DNA of 64,000 bases from Mesorhizobium sp. L-8-3 (GTDB lineage Bacteria > Pseudomonadota > Alphaproteobacteria > Rhizobiales > Rhizobiaceae): assembly GCF_016756615.1 (NCBI RefSeq), contig NZ_AP023262.1, positions 7,317,501 through 7,381,500 on the forward strand, in the 5' to 3' direction. Position numbers and translations under genes: made by a program. Positions 18,610 to 27,953 of this stretch are shown here, one piece after another (position 1 is the stretch's first letter; each line of letters starts with the position of its first letter). The notes under the pieces were generated by a model that saw only the letters and a program-made list of their open reading frames with translations, had not been told where the DNA came from and ran no database searches.

Positions 18610-19510
18610 ACCCAAAGGACGAGGTTTGTGTCCGTGCACGGATCTAGACTAAGACTAGTCGCGTGGGACATGAATGCGCCAGCTGCAGGTGGAATGAAAC
18701 CGGGCGTCGAAGGCGTGAGGAGGGGCAGTGTGCGACATCAATCTTCGCGCTCTCGACGAAGATGCCGTATCGCTCCTCGTCCGGAAGCACGACCTCGCTC
18801 GGCCCCTCTGAACGCCACCCCATCATGCAGTGCCTGCTGGCCGACAGATTTTCCAAGAAGGCGCTCAGCCCTCGCTCGGCAGAGGCGAGGCTCGGCGCAT
18901 CCATGCATCTCTGCGGGCCGGATAACGACGGATACCGGCCGGCATAGCGCGTACGAAGCTAAGGACAAAGACGCAAACACTCCGAGACGAAGGGGGCCGC
19001 CCTCGCCTCGACGCACGGCGTGCATGGCACCTAGGGCGTTCGTGTGCAAAAGCGCTGACACGCGCGCCGTCAACAACGTTGGCAGAGGTCGGCTTCACTC
19101 CTTGGTAGGGCCGTCGCAGAGAGATGTGCCCAAACCTCGTCTGGACTGCGCCGCACGCCGAGAGATCGTCGATTGCTGTCATCGAGCTTCCCCCTGTCGA
19201 ACGCTGCCTTGTTTCATGTGGCGCAGGAAGCCGCCCGAGAGCCTTAGCTTGTACAAAGGAGGTGTCGTCGCGACGGCACCTCGCATCTCGAGAAGTGGGC
19301 CGGTGGGCAACGGGGAGGTTCGTTACCCACCAGCTTCCTGTCTGCGCCGCAACGCAGCCAGGATAACACGTGGTGTTAGCGCCGATCGGTCATTTTGCGG
19401 CCACGGCGAGGGCCGCCGCTGCTATGCCAAAAACCCGACCACTCATTCGCGACAGTCACGAGCGGCGGAAAGGTCGAGTTGCAATGGGCGAGCACTGGTT
19501 CGGCTTACGA
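18610..19510. other. No recognisable gene
   Basis: A plus-strand frame of 310 codons spans 18628-19560, but its arginine-, serine- and proline-rich sequence resembles a shadow and matches no family. Minus-strand fragments (for example around 18700-18900) look slightly more protein-like but cannot be named. I treat this as decayed sequence between the operon end and the nucleoside hydrolase gene. Confidence 0.4.
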
Positions 19511-20542
19511 CTACCGAATATTCGCCAATAGCGTGGTCATGGCAGCAGTCATGGCGCTAGCATAGTTATCGGTATCCTTCACCTCGAACAGGAAGCGATT
19601 TGAACCCGAAACGGCGTCGGTCCACGTCGTGACCCCATTCGTATCGCACTTGATGTCGACGGGGCGGAAGCCAAAAACCGCATCGTCTGCGTCGGGCCCC
19701 GCGATAATGTTACCCAACTTGTCCACGGCTTGGGATGCCATGTGGAAAAAGCCTGCGGTGCACCACATAGGGCGATAAGCCTGGATTGTGTAGGAGCTCG
19801 ATACATCGCTGCTCGGAGAAAGTAGCGGCTGTAGATAGCGTGCATCCGTTCGGGCCTCGAGGGAGTAGGTGAAGTAGCTTTGCAGGACGGGCGACAACTT
19901 TGGCAGGACTTCGCTCTGGTTGAAACCGTAGAAGGTACCGAACCGCTTCACCTTTGTCTCGCTGAAATCCGACCTCAGGTCCTCGAAGCACGGCATCCAG
20001 TAGATCGGGCACGGGATGTCGAACGTGGCGGCGTAAGCCGCCGCATTGAGCACAACGTTGTACTCTGTACCTCCCTGCTGCGCCACATCGGGATGGCCCG
20101 TGCCCGCGTTGAGGTAGATCCCGGCACATTTGTTACGGAAAAGGTCTGGATCAAGTTTTGCCGCAACGGCGAGATCGCGACAGGAGCCGACAATGCTAAT
20201 GTAAGCCGGTCCTTCGCTGTCGCGAAGATAGTTGAGAAGGAACTCGGCGCCGGCGCGGTCCCGCCTGGGAAGGGCATTGAGCGACTCCCGGTCATGCGTG
20301 TAGGGCACGGAGGAGCCGACAGCCATGTGGGTCGGCAATCCGGTGAGGTAGCTTAGCTGTGCAATGCCGGTGACGTCCGGACTGCGGCCTGGGTAGTGAT
20401 CGGGCGGGAAGTCGACCAGTACGCCGCCGAGCTCGAGCTGGCCCGATGCGGCAAGAGCATAGACGCAAGCAAGGTCCCAGTGATCGTCGGGATCGATATA
20501 GGGACGAAAGAGGTCGGTCTGGTGAAGCAATCTTACGGCCAT
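19511..20542 (-). CDS. Nucleoside hydrolase-like protein
   Basis: A 343-residue protein. The N-terminal metal motif is TDLFRPYIDPDDHWDLACVYAL, a variant of the DxDxxxDD calcium site of inosine-uridine nucleoside hydrolases, and the middle shows ISIVGSCRDLAVAAKLDP. GAGGA precedes the ATG. The family cleaves N-glycosidic bonds of ribonucleosides, but this subgroup is divergent and its substrate is unknown. Immediately upstream lies the tail of a sugar-importer permease, so the ancestral copy of the sugar operon carried this gene behind the permease. It probably belongs to the same catabolic system. Confidence 0.78.
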   Translation of the reverse strand: MAVRLLHQTDLFRPYIDPDDHWDLACVYALAASGQLELGGVLVDFPPDHYPGRSPDVTGIAQLSYLTGLPTHMAVGSSVPYTHDRESLNALPRRDRAGAEFLLNYLRDSEGPAYISIVGSCRDLAVAAKLDPDLFRNKCAGIYLNAGTGHPDVAQQGGTEYNVVLNAAAYAATFDIPCPIYWMPCFEDLRSDFSETKVKRFGTFYGFNQSEVLPKLSPVLQSYFTYSLEARTDARYLQPLLSPSSDVSSSYTIQAYRPMWCTAGFFHMASQAVDKLGNIIAGPDADDAVFGFRPVDIKCDTNGVTTWTDAVSGSNRFLFEVKDTDNYASAMTAAMTTLLANIR

Positions 20543-20559
20543 GCGAATCCTCGTGGTTG

Positions 20560-20600
20560 TTCTTTAAGGCCGACATCGCGACCGAGTCGGGTGAAGAAGC
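20560..20600 (-). pseudogene. 3' tail of MalG-type permease gene (copy C)
   Basis: These 41 bases match 9848-9888, the last codons of the permease gene at 9846-10697 (…SVAMSGVKE), with a few substitutions. They show that a second importer operon stood here in the same orientation, upstream of the nucleoside hydrolase gene. The rest of the permeases and the binding-protein gene are deleted. Confidence 0.85.
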
Positions 20601-20605
20601 ATACG

Positions 20606-20701
20606 CAGGCTAAGTTATTTCTTGCAAGAATGCAATAATCTAATATTGCCAGCCGCCAATGCCGTGTGATAGCAATGTCTCGGCTTGAGGAGGCAGTATG
20701 G
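20606..20701 (+). repeat. Duplicated GntR leader with operator palindrome
   Basis: This segment matches 12965-13060 without gaps, through the ribosome-binding site (GAGGAGG) and the GntR ATG (20698-20700). After that the sequence departs from GntR. The palindrome TTCTTGCAAGAA is kept at 20619-20630, about 77 bases upstream of the nucleoside hydrolase start on the other strand. The deletion seems to have placed that gene directly under the divergent, GntR-controlled promoter. Confidence 0.85.
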
Positions 20702-20925
20702 TTTCGTCGGGAATGCGGTGGCGCGAAGCGCGCGTCGAACACGTGTTTCGCTATGCCCATGTTGTCCACGCTGTGTTCCGTGCTCTCTTCAGGTGCAATT
20801 GACGTGGAACCGCTGATCACGCGCACGTTCGAATTCGTTCGAAGACAGTGTTCGAGATGAATCGCCGCATCTGCCCCGACGGGCGAAGTGAAGATGCAGA
20901 CTATGTGCAATAGAGGAGATGCCAG
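20702..20925 (+). pseudogene. Zinc-type polyol dehydrogenase, C-terminal remnant
   Basis: In shifting plus-strand frames the sequence reads VFRYAHVVHA, then SSGAIDVEPLITRTFEF, then FEMN and GEVKMQ. This matches in order the C-terminal end of sorbitol/xylitol-type medium-chain dehydrogenases (FRYANVY, GxIDVxPLITxxF, VKMQI). At least two frameshifts are needed. A tail of the same gene remains at 9773-9845 before the intact ATPase gene, so the ancestral operon had a polyol dehydrogenase there. Confidence 0.65.
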
Positions 20926-20962
20926 TTGGATCAGGTCACCGTCAGGAACATCGCCAAGCTAC
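20926..20962 (+). pseudogene. 5' end of sugar-importer ATPase gene (copy C)
   Basis: From the TTG at 20926 the sequence reads MDQVTVRNIAK, matching MAQVTVRNIVK of the intact ATPase at 8711-9772, including the shared upstream AGAGGAG. It ends after about 12 codons. It is in plus orientation, so copy C was rearranged as well as deleted. Confidence 0.8.
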
Positions 20963-20984
20963 CACGCTCGCCCTAATGCGGTGG

Positions 20985-21241
20985 CGGAGCTCTACGCCTA
21001 CCGGATCATCGTGAATCACCGCGAGGCGTACGAGCTCTATGCAAGCACGGCGAGCGCATGTGGCGCATCTTCAGCGTCATCGACAAACGCTGTTTCCGGC
21101 CAATCGAGGTTGACCTGCTGATCGGCGATGCCTCCAAGGCCGCCGACCAAACTCGGCTGGAAGCCGAAGACCACTTTCGATGAGCTCGTCTCGGAAATGG
21201 TCGAGGCCGACTGCCGCGCCTACGGGATCGTGTTAGTGTGA
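20985..21241 (+). pseudogene. GDP-mannose 4,6-dehydratase remnant
   Basis: Two pieces of a GDP-mannose dehydratase remain: an inner segment (NHREAYELYA) joined to the C-terminal end (KRCFRPIEVDLLIGDASKA, then out of frame KLGWKPKTTFDELVSEMVEADC), closing at the TGA at 21239-21241. A large internal deletion and at least one frameshift make it non-functional. In rhizobia such a gene (noeL) supplies GDP-fucose precursor for Nod-factor fucosylation. Whether this remnant is noeL or a polysaccharide gene cannot be told. Confidence 0.7.
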
Positions 21242-22716
21242 CGTGAAAACACGATGACTTCGCGGGCATGTGCATCTTGCCGTTTCAGGGCCGTCGGCAT
21301 TTCAGGCCCGCCGCGGTCAGCCGGCATCAGTCAGTGCCTATCGTTTGGATCGGCAAATTCACACATCCTGCAAAGCAGAAAACCAGCCGCTCCATTCATG
21401 CGATCGACGATTTCGCAAAAAGCAGGGCTTTTAAAAGAGATCGCCGTATTCGTCGCATAAAAGGTTGCCCAGTACGTGACGCCGCTCAAAATCCATGGAG
21501 CAGAGAGTAACCTCGCCGTGGAGTACATTCCGATACTGTCGTTCGTCCACGCATATCAGCGCTCCGACGACTGGCTGCCGTGGTTCTACAATCTTAGGGT
21601 CTACGCTTCCACCCCTGCTGCTCACCGGTCGCGCGCGAACTAGGGCTTTGGCAGGGATAATGTCGGCGATATCGGGATGGGCCTCGCCACGAATCGAATT
21701 GATGGGATGTCGGCGTCGAGGGACCAACCAAATCGCGATACTTGTCTCCGACAAGGCGGCTATTCATGTGGGCGCCATCATCAAAAACATGAACCACGAA
21801 TACCCCCAACCGCAGCGCCTGCAAGCGTTGTAGATCCCGGGGCCGTGCCAGCGCGCTTAGCCGTAGCAACTGCACGAGTAGGCTTCGAGAAACCTCACGC
21901 CCAAGGCGGCCGGTGGTTTTGGACCAGACATGCTTTTTGTCGCTGTCAGCTTTTGGACATGCATTTCAGACGCTTGAGGACAGACTTGGCCGTCTCCCCT
22001 GCGGTAATGTTGGCGTCGGCTCATCATCTAGCATCATTTCGGCGCCGGCTGTGTGGGCGGAAGATCTACACGACCTGACCGCCGCGTGCAGCGACTGCCT
22101 GCCGACTCATAGCTGATCTTTTCTCCTGAAGCCGGCGATGGGGCCAGGCCGTCGAGTGCGTGCTGCCGGATGCTGCGTATGCTGTCTGGCTAGACGGCGG
22201 ATACCGCGTCACCTCCATATTTTCGCGACAGAGGTTTGGTGGCGTCGCAGGCCTTCTTGCTACACCACCGCAAGTGCTCGGGAATTCGTATCTGATCCGC
22301 GTGAGCCGAAGACCTTCTCTCTCGACTGGCTCGCCGAGGCCGTCTGTCCTGCGGGCACCAACGATTTCTCATTTGGCATGGCGCATGCGCGTCGATCCGC
22401 AAACCCCGTCATGAGGACAAATCGGAGCTGGCCGCCACTCCACCTCCTCCTACCACGAGGGCAGACGGGAAGCAGCGCCTTCAAATGAGGAACAAAATCA
22501 CTTTACCTCGAATCTTGCCTCTCGATCACAACCGGAGCCATGGAACCGCGTCCGCGACCATCGCCTCGCGCCCCAAGGCAATTGCCCAGCGCAAATGGCT
22601 ACGCGCGATTACGCCATGCATCCCTTACGAGGCTGCGACAGCACCTCGGAGAGCCTCGCCGCCATCATGCAGACCGATCTAAGCCCCACCTGATCCAGCA
22701 CAAAGGAATTTCGAAC
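21242..22716. other. No recognisable gene
   Basis: Several short frames occur on both strands. The minus strand at about 21330-21750 looks most protein-like, with a frameshift near 21430, but I cannot assign it to a family. The rest shows no motif, repeat or RNA gene I recognise. It is probably decayed sequence. Confidence 0.4.
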
Positions 22717-23460
22717 ATGCACCAAGATACCGTCCGTGGGAAAGCTTTCGCCATGCCCCTGATCAGCCCGGCCTACCCGGCCGGCCCATATCGCTTCCGC
22801 AACCGGGAGTATCTGATCATCACATATCGCACCGATCCGCAGAAACTGCGCGACCTTGTGCCGGAGCCGCTTCAGGTGTGCGAGCCTATGGTCAAGTTCG
22901 AGTTCATTCGCATGCCGGACTCGACGGGCTTCGGCGACTACACGGAAGGCGGACAGGTCATCCCTGTCTCCTTCTGTGGCCGCAGGGGGAGCTATACCCA
23001 CTGCATGTTTCTCGACGACCATCCGCCGATAGCGGGCGGACGCGAGTTGTGGGGCTTTCCCAAGAAGCTCGCTAGCCCAACGCTCCGAACGGAGACGGAT
23101 ACCCTTGTTGGCACGCTGGACTACGGGCCGGTCCGCGTCGCGACGGGTACCATGGGCTACAAGCACCGAGCCGCCGACCTCGCGAGCGTGAGGGCCTCGC
23201 TCGCTGAACCGAATTTCCTCCTCAAAATTATCCCGCATGTCGACGGCACGCCGCGCATCTGTGAGCTCGTGGAATATCATCTAGAGGACGTCCATTTGAG
23301 GGGCGCCTGGACCGGCCCGGCAGCCCTGAACCTCTGGTCGCATGCGCTTGCCCCCGTCGCCGAACTGCCGGTGCTGGAAGTAGTCTCGGCAGTACACCTC
23401 GTCGCAGATCTCACGCTCGCGCTCGGGAAGGTCGTCCACGACTATCTCGCGAAAGCCTAG
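22717..23460 (+). CDS. adc: Acetoacetate decarboxylase
   Basis: A 247-residue enzyme converting acetoacetate to acetone and CO2. The Schiff-base lysine lies in ELWGFPKKLASP, and the family start MPLISPAYPAGPYRFRNREYL is typical. The start at 22717 is chosen because AAAGGA precedes it; the open frame runs back to 22540 but lacks homology there. A broken short-chain dehydrogenase resembling 3-hydroxybutyrate dehydrogenase follows, so the pair once linked hydroxybutyrate oxidation to acetone formation. Confidence 0.92.
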   Translation: MHQDTVRGKAFAMPLISPAYPAGPYRFRNREYLIITYRTDPQKLRDLVPEPLQVCEPMVKFEFIRMPDSTGFGDYTEGGQVIPVSFCGRRGSYTHCMFLDDHPPIAGGRELWGFPKKLASPTLRTETDTLVGTLDYGPVRVATGTMGYKHRAADLASVRASLAEPNFLLKIIPHVDGTPRICELVEYHLEDVHLRGAWTGPAALNLWSHALAPVAELPVLEVVSAVHLVADLTLALGKVVHDYLAKA

Positions 23461-23485
23461 CCTCGCCATCGGAAAGGAAGAAACC

Positions 23486-23889
23486 ATGAACTTTTACAGT
23501 GATATCTCATTGAACCAACGCGATGGGGAGCCGGTGGCCGGCTTCTCGACAAGGTGGCGCTGATCACCGAAGCCGCGAGCGGGGTCGGCAAGGATAGCGC
23601 GGTTCGCCCGCGAGGGAGCAAGAGTGGTCCGCGGATCTTGATCACAGCGAAGTCCAACAACGGCGTCCGGGATCGATCGGTTGACAGAAAATGGTTGCCA
23701 GCGAGAGGGGCAGGTGGAAAGCAGCTGATGCAGGCGATCGAAACCTTCGGGCGCCTCGATGTCCTGGTCAGCAACGCCGGCGTCCAGAACTTAGCGCCGC
23801 TTGTCGAGTTCTGCCACCAGGCACTTCCCGCCCGTGATAGGCTCCATGTCACGGTGTCGGCGAACTCAAGGCCACCAAAATCAGTGTAA
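23486..23889 (+). pseudogene. Short-chain dehydrogenase (3-hydroxybutyrate dehydrogenase-like) remnant
   Basis: An ATG at 23486 follows a GGAAAGGAAG site. The sequence shows LLDKVALITEAASGVGKD (the TGxxxGxG motif, with Glu for Gly), then a shortened middle, then QAIETFGRLDVLVSNAGVQNLAPLVEF (the NAG motif). The catalytic Tyr/Lys half is missing. The two motifs are much closer than in a real SDR and lie in different frames at the start. It sits 25 bases after the acetoacetate decarboxylase gene, the usual bdhA-adc pairing. Confidence 0.75.
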
Positions 23890-24529
23890 GGCTTGGTCTG
23901 CTGTTCGGCGTCTGCCTCAGAGGCAGACGCTCGCCCTGTCGCCGATATCGCGTCGAGACTCGGCCTGCAGGGGAGGTGGACTACGGCCTACCTTGGACTT
24001 TGCTGCTGGCTTTTACCGTCGGTCAGACGAAGCGAGCCGAATGTTGCGCCGCGTGCTGATGAACGAAATTCTCGGCGACTCGACCTTTACCTCGCCTTTA
24101 CGAGGAGGTTGCACGAAAAGCGCGGCCTTGCCCACTCGTACCACAAGAGTGGCACGGGGCGGACATGGCGGCCGAAACGCTCACCTCATGCGCAACCTGG
24201 TTAAGAAGCTGGCGCAAACGGGGCCGAGCGTGGCGGAACTCGAGGGGACGAGGATGAAACGCCCAAATCCTCAAAGAGACGGCCCGCGTCGAAAAAACCC
24301 GTGCCTAGCCGAGATTGGGCAAGGGCCAGGAGCCAAGGCTACCCAGCCGTAGCGAAGCCCGTGATCACGCTTAGGCACCCAATAACGATAATGGAAAAAT
24401 CTGCGCGAAACGGTCGCACCGGTATTGACATTAATTGACACACCCCGCGAACACTTGCATAAGCCACATAGCGGTAGTGACTAGGTGCATGCCGCAGCCA
24501 ATTTTTTCCCTACGGGCGAGGTCTGATCT
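23890..24529. other. No recognisable gene; pyrE upstream region
   Basis: To about 24350 there are overlapping frames on the plus strand without a family match, perhaps transposase debris. From 24360 to 24529 the sequence is non-coding and contains TTGACA-type boxes (around 24424-24440) that could be a promoter for pyrE. I see no terminator or riboswitch. Confidence 0.35.
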
Positions 24530-25126
24530 ATGGCGGCACTGGCGAAATTCAGACCAGTTGATTCCGGCCAACACGACAAGGACGAACTCCGCGAGATTGT
24601 CCGTGAGCGCTCTTTTCGATTCGGACGCTACACGCTCTCGTCGGGCATAGAGAGCGACATCTATTTCAATATGAAGCCTACCATGATGGTGGCGCGAGGC
24701 GCGCAACTTGCCGCTCTTGAATTCCTAAAAATAGCTGAGCAAGTGAAAGCAGAGTACGTCGGCGGTCTTGAAATGGGAGCGGTCCCCGTAATCGGATCGA
24801 TGGCGGCTGTCAGCTCGATGATGAACAAACCCATAAACACGATCTTCGTTCGCAAAGTTCCAAAGGCCCATGGCACAAGGGACGTGATTGAAGGACTTGG
24901 GCCTAAAGAAGATCTCGACGGAAAAGTGGTCCTGATCGTTGACGACGTTGCCACAAGCGGCAAGTCGATATTGAAGGCGATTGAAGAGGTTCGCCGCGTC
25001 GGCGGCATTGTGGGTGACGCTGCTTGCCTCGTGGACCGTGACGAGGGAGCTACGGCGCTGCTAGCCCAACATGGCGTCACGCTGCACTCCGTACTGCATG
25101 CGAGCGAATTTGTGGAACGCCACTGA
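24530..25126 (+). CDS. pyrE: Orotate phosphoribosyltransferase
   Basis: A 198-residue enzyme joining orotate and PRPP to form OMP in pyrimidine synthesis. The PRPP-binding motif is VVLIVDDVATSGKSIL, and the N-terminal half has FRFGRYTLSSGIESDIYFNMKP, the orotate-side signature. GAGGT stands upstream of the ATG. The length is normal for bacterial PyrE. It is isolated from other pyr genes and is presumably an accessory copy on the island. It overlaps the start of the next open frame. Confidence 0.93.
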   Translation: MAALAKFRPVDSGQHDKDELREIVRERSFRFGRYTLSSGIESDIYFNMKPTMMVARGAQLAALEFLKIAEQVKAEYVGGLEMGAVPVIGSMAAVSSMMNKPINTIFVRKVPKAHGTRDVIEGLGPKEDLDGKVVLIVDDVATSGKSILKAIEEVRRVGGIVGDAACLVDRDEGATALLAQHGVTLHSVLHASEFVERH

Positions 25127-25448
25127 CAATCTCATACAACGTCTTTCCGGCGACCTAGCCTTAGAGGACATTCCGCCGCTTTGCAGTGAGTGCAGGCGCC
25201 TCGCGAGTAAGAGCGATTGCCCCTGCCCATCCTCCCTGCTTTTGGTGCAACATATGCTGGCTGCCGTTCACCAGCGGCTTGACGCCATTGACTACCTCTC
25301 AGAGCAAGGCGCCATAAGACTGAAGGCTTTTACCGATTATCTGGCGGCGGTCGTTCGAATAGCTTCAGAGAGCGGCGACGCGGTACCCTGGATTGATCTA
25401 GCAACCCGGTTTAGCGCTCTTTTCGGTCCCGACGAGGTTGCCCATTGA
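25098..25448 (+). CDS. Small protein of unknown function
   Basis: An open frame of about 116 residues from an ATG inside the end of pyrE; the start is uncertain, and the frame is open from 25071. The sequence has a cysteine cluster (CSECRRLASKSDCPC) followed by a probably helical C-terminal half (VQHMLAAVHQRLDAIDYL onwards). It matches no family I know. Overlap with pyrE suggests co-transcription if it is real. Confidence 0.4.
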   Translation: MRANLWNATDNLIQRLSGDLALEDIPPLCSECRRLASKSDCPCPSSLLLVQHMLAAVHQRLDAIDYLSEQGAIRLKAFTDYLAAVVRIASESGDAVPWIDLATRFSALFGPDEVAH

Positions 25449-25879
25449 TCTCGCGCTTATTGCTTTTTCGTGGAACGAGCAGCTCGTCGGCAAATGCGTC
25501 ATCGATCGCCAGCGGCGTGCCGGCGCATATGCGAGCGAAAAGCGCCGAGCTGCCGGTGATGAATCTCGAACGTGACGACGCCGATTGGCGCGATGCGCGT
25601 TGGCTCGGGGCCCTCGTACCCAAGCATGGGTGCGTTCCCATTCCGCGGCATCATGCTCGCTATCCCGTCTGTGCCGTTCTCAAGCAAGCGAGCTCGAGCG
25701 AACCGCCCCGGGTTGCGGATTTCGACAATCGTTGGTGGAGTTGGCTGGCGAATTGGCGCGTTCGGCCTTCGGCTGGAAGACCGGCTTGAGGCGGGCCAAC
25801 GAACGGAATTGGCGAAGCCACGCTGGAGTATGCCTTCACTGGGGTCGCGTCCCTGCACGTGCTGTAACGTAGCTTTAGC

Positions 25880-25929
25880 GAAGCCGCTCGCGAGCGCGCC
25901 CTCATAGCGCCGAGCGGGCGAGCGGCTTC
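25880..25929. repeat. 12-bp perfect inverted repeat
   Basis: GAAGCCGCTCGC (25880-25891) and GCGAGCGGCTTC (25918-25929) are exact reverse complements separated by 26 bases. No T-run follows. It could be a small palindromic intergenic element or a transcript-end hairpin. Confidence 0.6.
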
Positions 25930-26024
25930 GGGGCGGGCGCAGAGGCTGGGTAGACGGGCCGAACTCACCTCACCCGGTCCAGCCACGACATGCATCGCCA
26001 AAGGCAAGGACCCCGCTGACCGCG

Positions 26025-26129
26025 CCCGCAAGGGGGGAGATTGGCCGTCATCGCTGCCTTCGCCAATCTCCAAGGCTAGAAGTTTGGAGCCGCCAGGGAA
26101 GCTGCCGGTCTCCCCCCTTGCGGGGGAGA
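26025..26129. repeat. Palindromic intergenic element, two inverted copies
   Basis: CCCGCAAGGGGGGAGA (26025-26040) is the exact reverse complement of TCTCCCCCCTTGCGGG (26109-26124). Each is part of its own hairpin: AGATTGGC at 26038-26045 pairs with GCCAATCT at 26062-26069, and TCTCCCCC at 26109-26116 with GGGGGAGA at 26122-26129. The CTCCCCCCTTGCGGGGGAG core resembles a repeat I associate with Mesorhizobium intergenic regions; that is from memory and not checked. Confidence 0.65.
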
Positions 26130-26166
26130 TGGCCGGCAGGCCAGAGACGGGGCTGTCCCGCCAGCG

Positions 26167-26800
26167 TTAGATCACATTCAATTCCCTGAACGCCCGCCCT
26201 TCAGCGACACGGCTGTACCCAAACGCCGAGCAGTCCACCGTGCGGTAGCCGCCGTGCACGATCAGCTCGGCCAGCGCCTTGCCGACCGCCGGCGCCTGCT
26301 GCAGGCCGTGGCCGGAAAAACCATTGGCGAAGAGGAAATTCTTAACCTGCGGATGCGGGCCGATCACCGCGTTCTGGTCGAGCGTGTTGTAGTCGTAATG
26401 GCCGGCCCAGGCGCGTGTCGGCTTGATCGCCTCGAAGGCGGGAATGCGGGTCGCCAGCACCGGCCAGATCACCTCTTCGAACAGCGGCCAGTCGACCTCG
26501 AAATCGGTGAGGTCGGCCGGGCCGTCGCCTTCTTCCGGTTCGGCGCCGCCAGTGAGATAGACCGAACCTTCCGGCCGGACATAGATGCCGGACGGATCGA
26601 CCAGCAGCGGCATATCAGAATATTTGTCGCGCGCCTCGAAGACGAAGACGTTGTGCTTGCGCGGCTCGACCGGCAACACCAGCCCCGCCATGGCAGCCAC
26701 CGTGCCGGCATTCGGCCCGGCTGAGTTGACGACGATGCCGACTTCCAGCCTGTCGCCATTGTCGAGGCTGACACTGGTCACGCTCTGGCCGTCCCACCTC
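26167..26800 (-). pseudogene. FAD-dependent oxidoreductase, 5'-truncated
   Basis: The C-terminal half of a DAO/sarcosine-oxidase-like flavoenzyme remains: VVNSAGPNAGTVAAMAGL, then PLLVDPSGIYVRPEG and a C-terminal FAD-loop GHGLQQAPAVGKALAEL. The N-terminal Rossmann GxGxxG motif is absent. The frame stays open to 26928 but loses homology at about 26800. It is in line with the nif operon, downstream of the stress-protein gene. Confidence 0.8.
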
Positions 26801-26967
26801 CGCCTTGCGCATGACTGGAGAGATTTCCGGCGGGCGTCGCCTCCCGAGCAATGCTTTTCATGTTCGTTACTCTTCGTAAGATCGATTATTTCGATGGAGC
26901 CCCCTCTACGTATGAATGCAGGCGTCACAGTAGAGCTTTGAACAGCATCGGTGCGGGTCCGGAACCG

Positions 26968-27855
26968 TCATCGAGCCAAAAACAGCGGCAATGTCGGCTT
27001 TTCAAAGATCCATCTGGTCACACCGCCAAAGAGCCGCTCACGCAGCCGACGGCTGCCATAGGCGCCCATGACGATCATGTCCGCAGAAATGTCGATTGCG
27101 TGCTGCGCAAGGACCGTGGCCGCCGATTTGCCGGCACTTGGCAGGAGGTCAACCGACACCCGAGCACCGTGCCGAGTGAGATAGGCAGCGATGTCGGCTC
27201 CAGGCTCCGCGCCGTTCCCGTTGTAGTTGGCCTTCGGATCGACCAGGGCGACACGAACTTCCTCAGCAACGCATAGGAGGCCCAGCGCTTCTCGAACCGC
27301 ACGGGACGCCTCGACTCGCGAATCCCAACCGACCAGGACGCGCCGTGGCCACAGCGTCGCCTCAGCCCCCTTCGGCACAACGAGCACCGGCTTTCCCGTA
27401 TCGAACAAGCAGCCGTTGACCACAGGAGGTCCGAGATTCTCGTCGTTGAGGAGCCCTGGTCCGACAATCGTGAGGTCGGCGCAGAGCGCCCGCTGTCGTG
27501 CCACTTCACCGAGGCTGGCCGGATCGTAATAGTCGGTGTCAACGTCATAGGCGAGCGACATAGATTCCAGCAGTTTCTGGATATCTCTGGAGTGTCTTTC
27601 CAGTCTGACCGCGTCCTGTGTAAATCGATCGATTTGCCGAAACCGATCGTTCAATCTGGCAATTGCCTGTCCACGTCCTGCCGGCCACTCGGAGACACCA
27701 TCTCCGATCCGCCGATGCGACATAAGGAGCATCGGAGCGGGTATAATCAGTACGGAAAGGTGTGCGCCGATTTCCGCACACAAGCCGGCAGCAGTTCTGA
27801 CGTCCTGATCGGAATGGTCAGCGCCGGTCAAACAGAGTACCGTTTTAAAGCCCAT
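26968..27855 (-). CDS. Tandem universal stress protein (UspA family)
   Basis: A 295-residue protein of two Usp domains. The first (residues ~1-145) starts MGFKTVLCLTGADHSDQD. The second (~150-295) starts RRVLVGWDSRVEASRAV and ends with the nucleotide-binding-type signature DMIVMGAYGSRRLRERLFGG. The N-terminal domain has a degenerate ATP loop. It lies downstream of the response regulator in the same direction as the nif operon. A role in nodule or microaerobic stress is a reasonable inference. Confidence 0.88.
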   Translation of the reverse strand: MGFKTVLCLTGADHSDQDVRTAAGLCAEIGAHLSVLIIPAPMLLMSHRRIGDGVSEWPAGRGQAIARLNDRFRQIDRFTQDAVRLERHSRDIQKLLESMSLAYDVDTDYYDPASLGEVARQRALCADLTIVGPGLLNDENLGPPVVNGCLFDTGKPVLVVPKGAEATLWPRRVLVGWDSRVEASRAVREALGLLCVAEEVRVALVDPKANYNGNGAEPGADIAAYLTRHGARVSVDLLPSAGKSAATVLAQHAIDISADMIVMGAYGSRRLRERLFGGVTRWIFEKPTLPLFLAR

Positions 27856-27953
27856 TTTCCTGTTTCTTCCTGAGTATCCGTTGAGGGCGTTTCAGGCCGC
27901 AAGACCGGCTCACAGCGCGAGGAAAGGGAGTGGAACCACACTCGGCACTCAAT

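Larger units (their letters stand above)
25449..26166. other. Remnant and repeat region without an intact gene
   Basis: Overlapping frames to about 25870 show no family match. From 25880 the stretch holds the palindromic elements listed separately. No RNA gene was recognised. Confidence 0.4.

Noticed and set aside
18628..19560. Plus-strand frame of 310 codons after the SMP-30 gene.
   Set aside because: Composition is Arg/Ser/Pro rich without motifs and it overlaps the end of the nucleoside hydrolase gene on the other strand.
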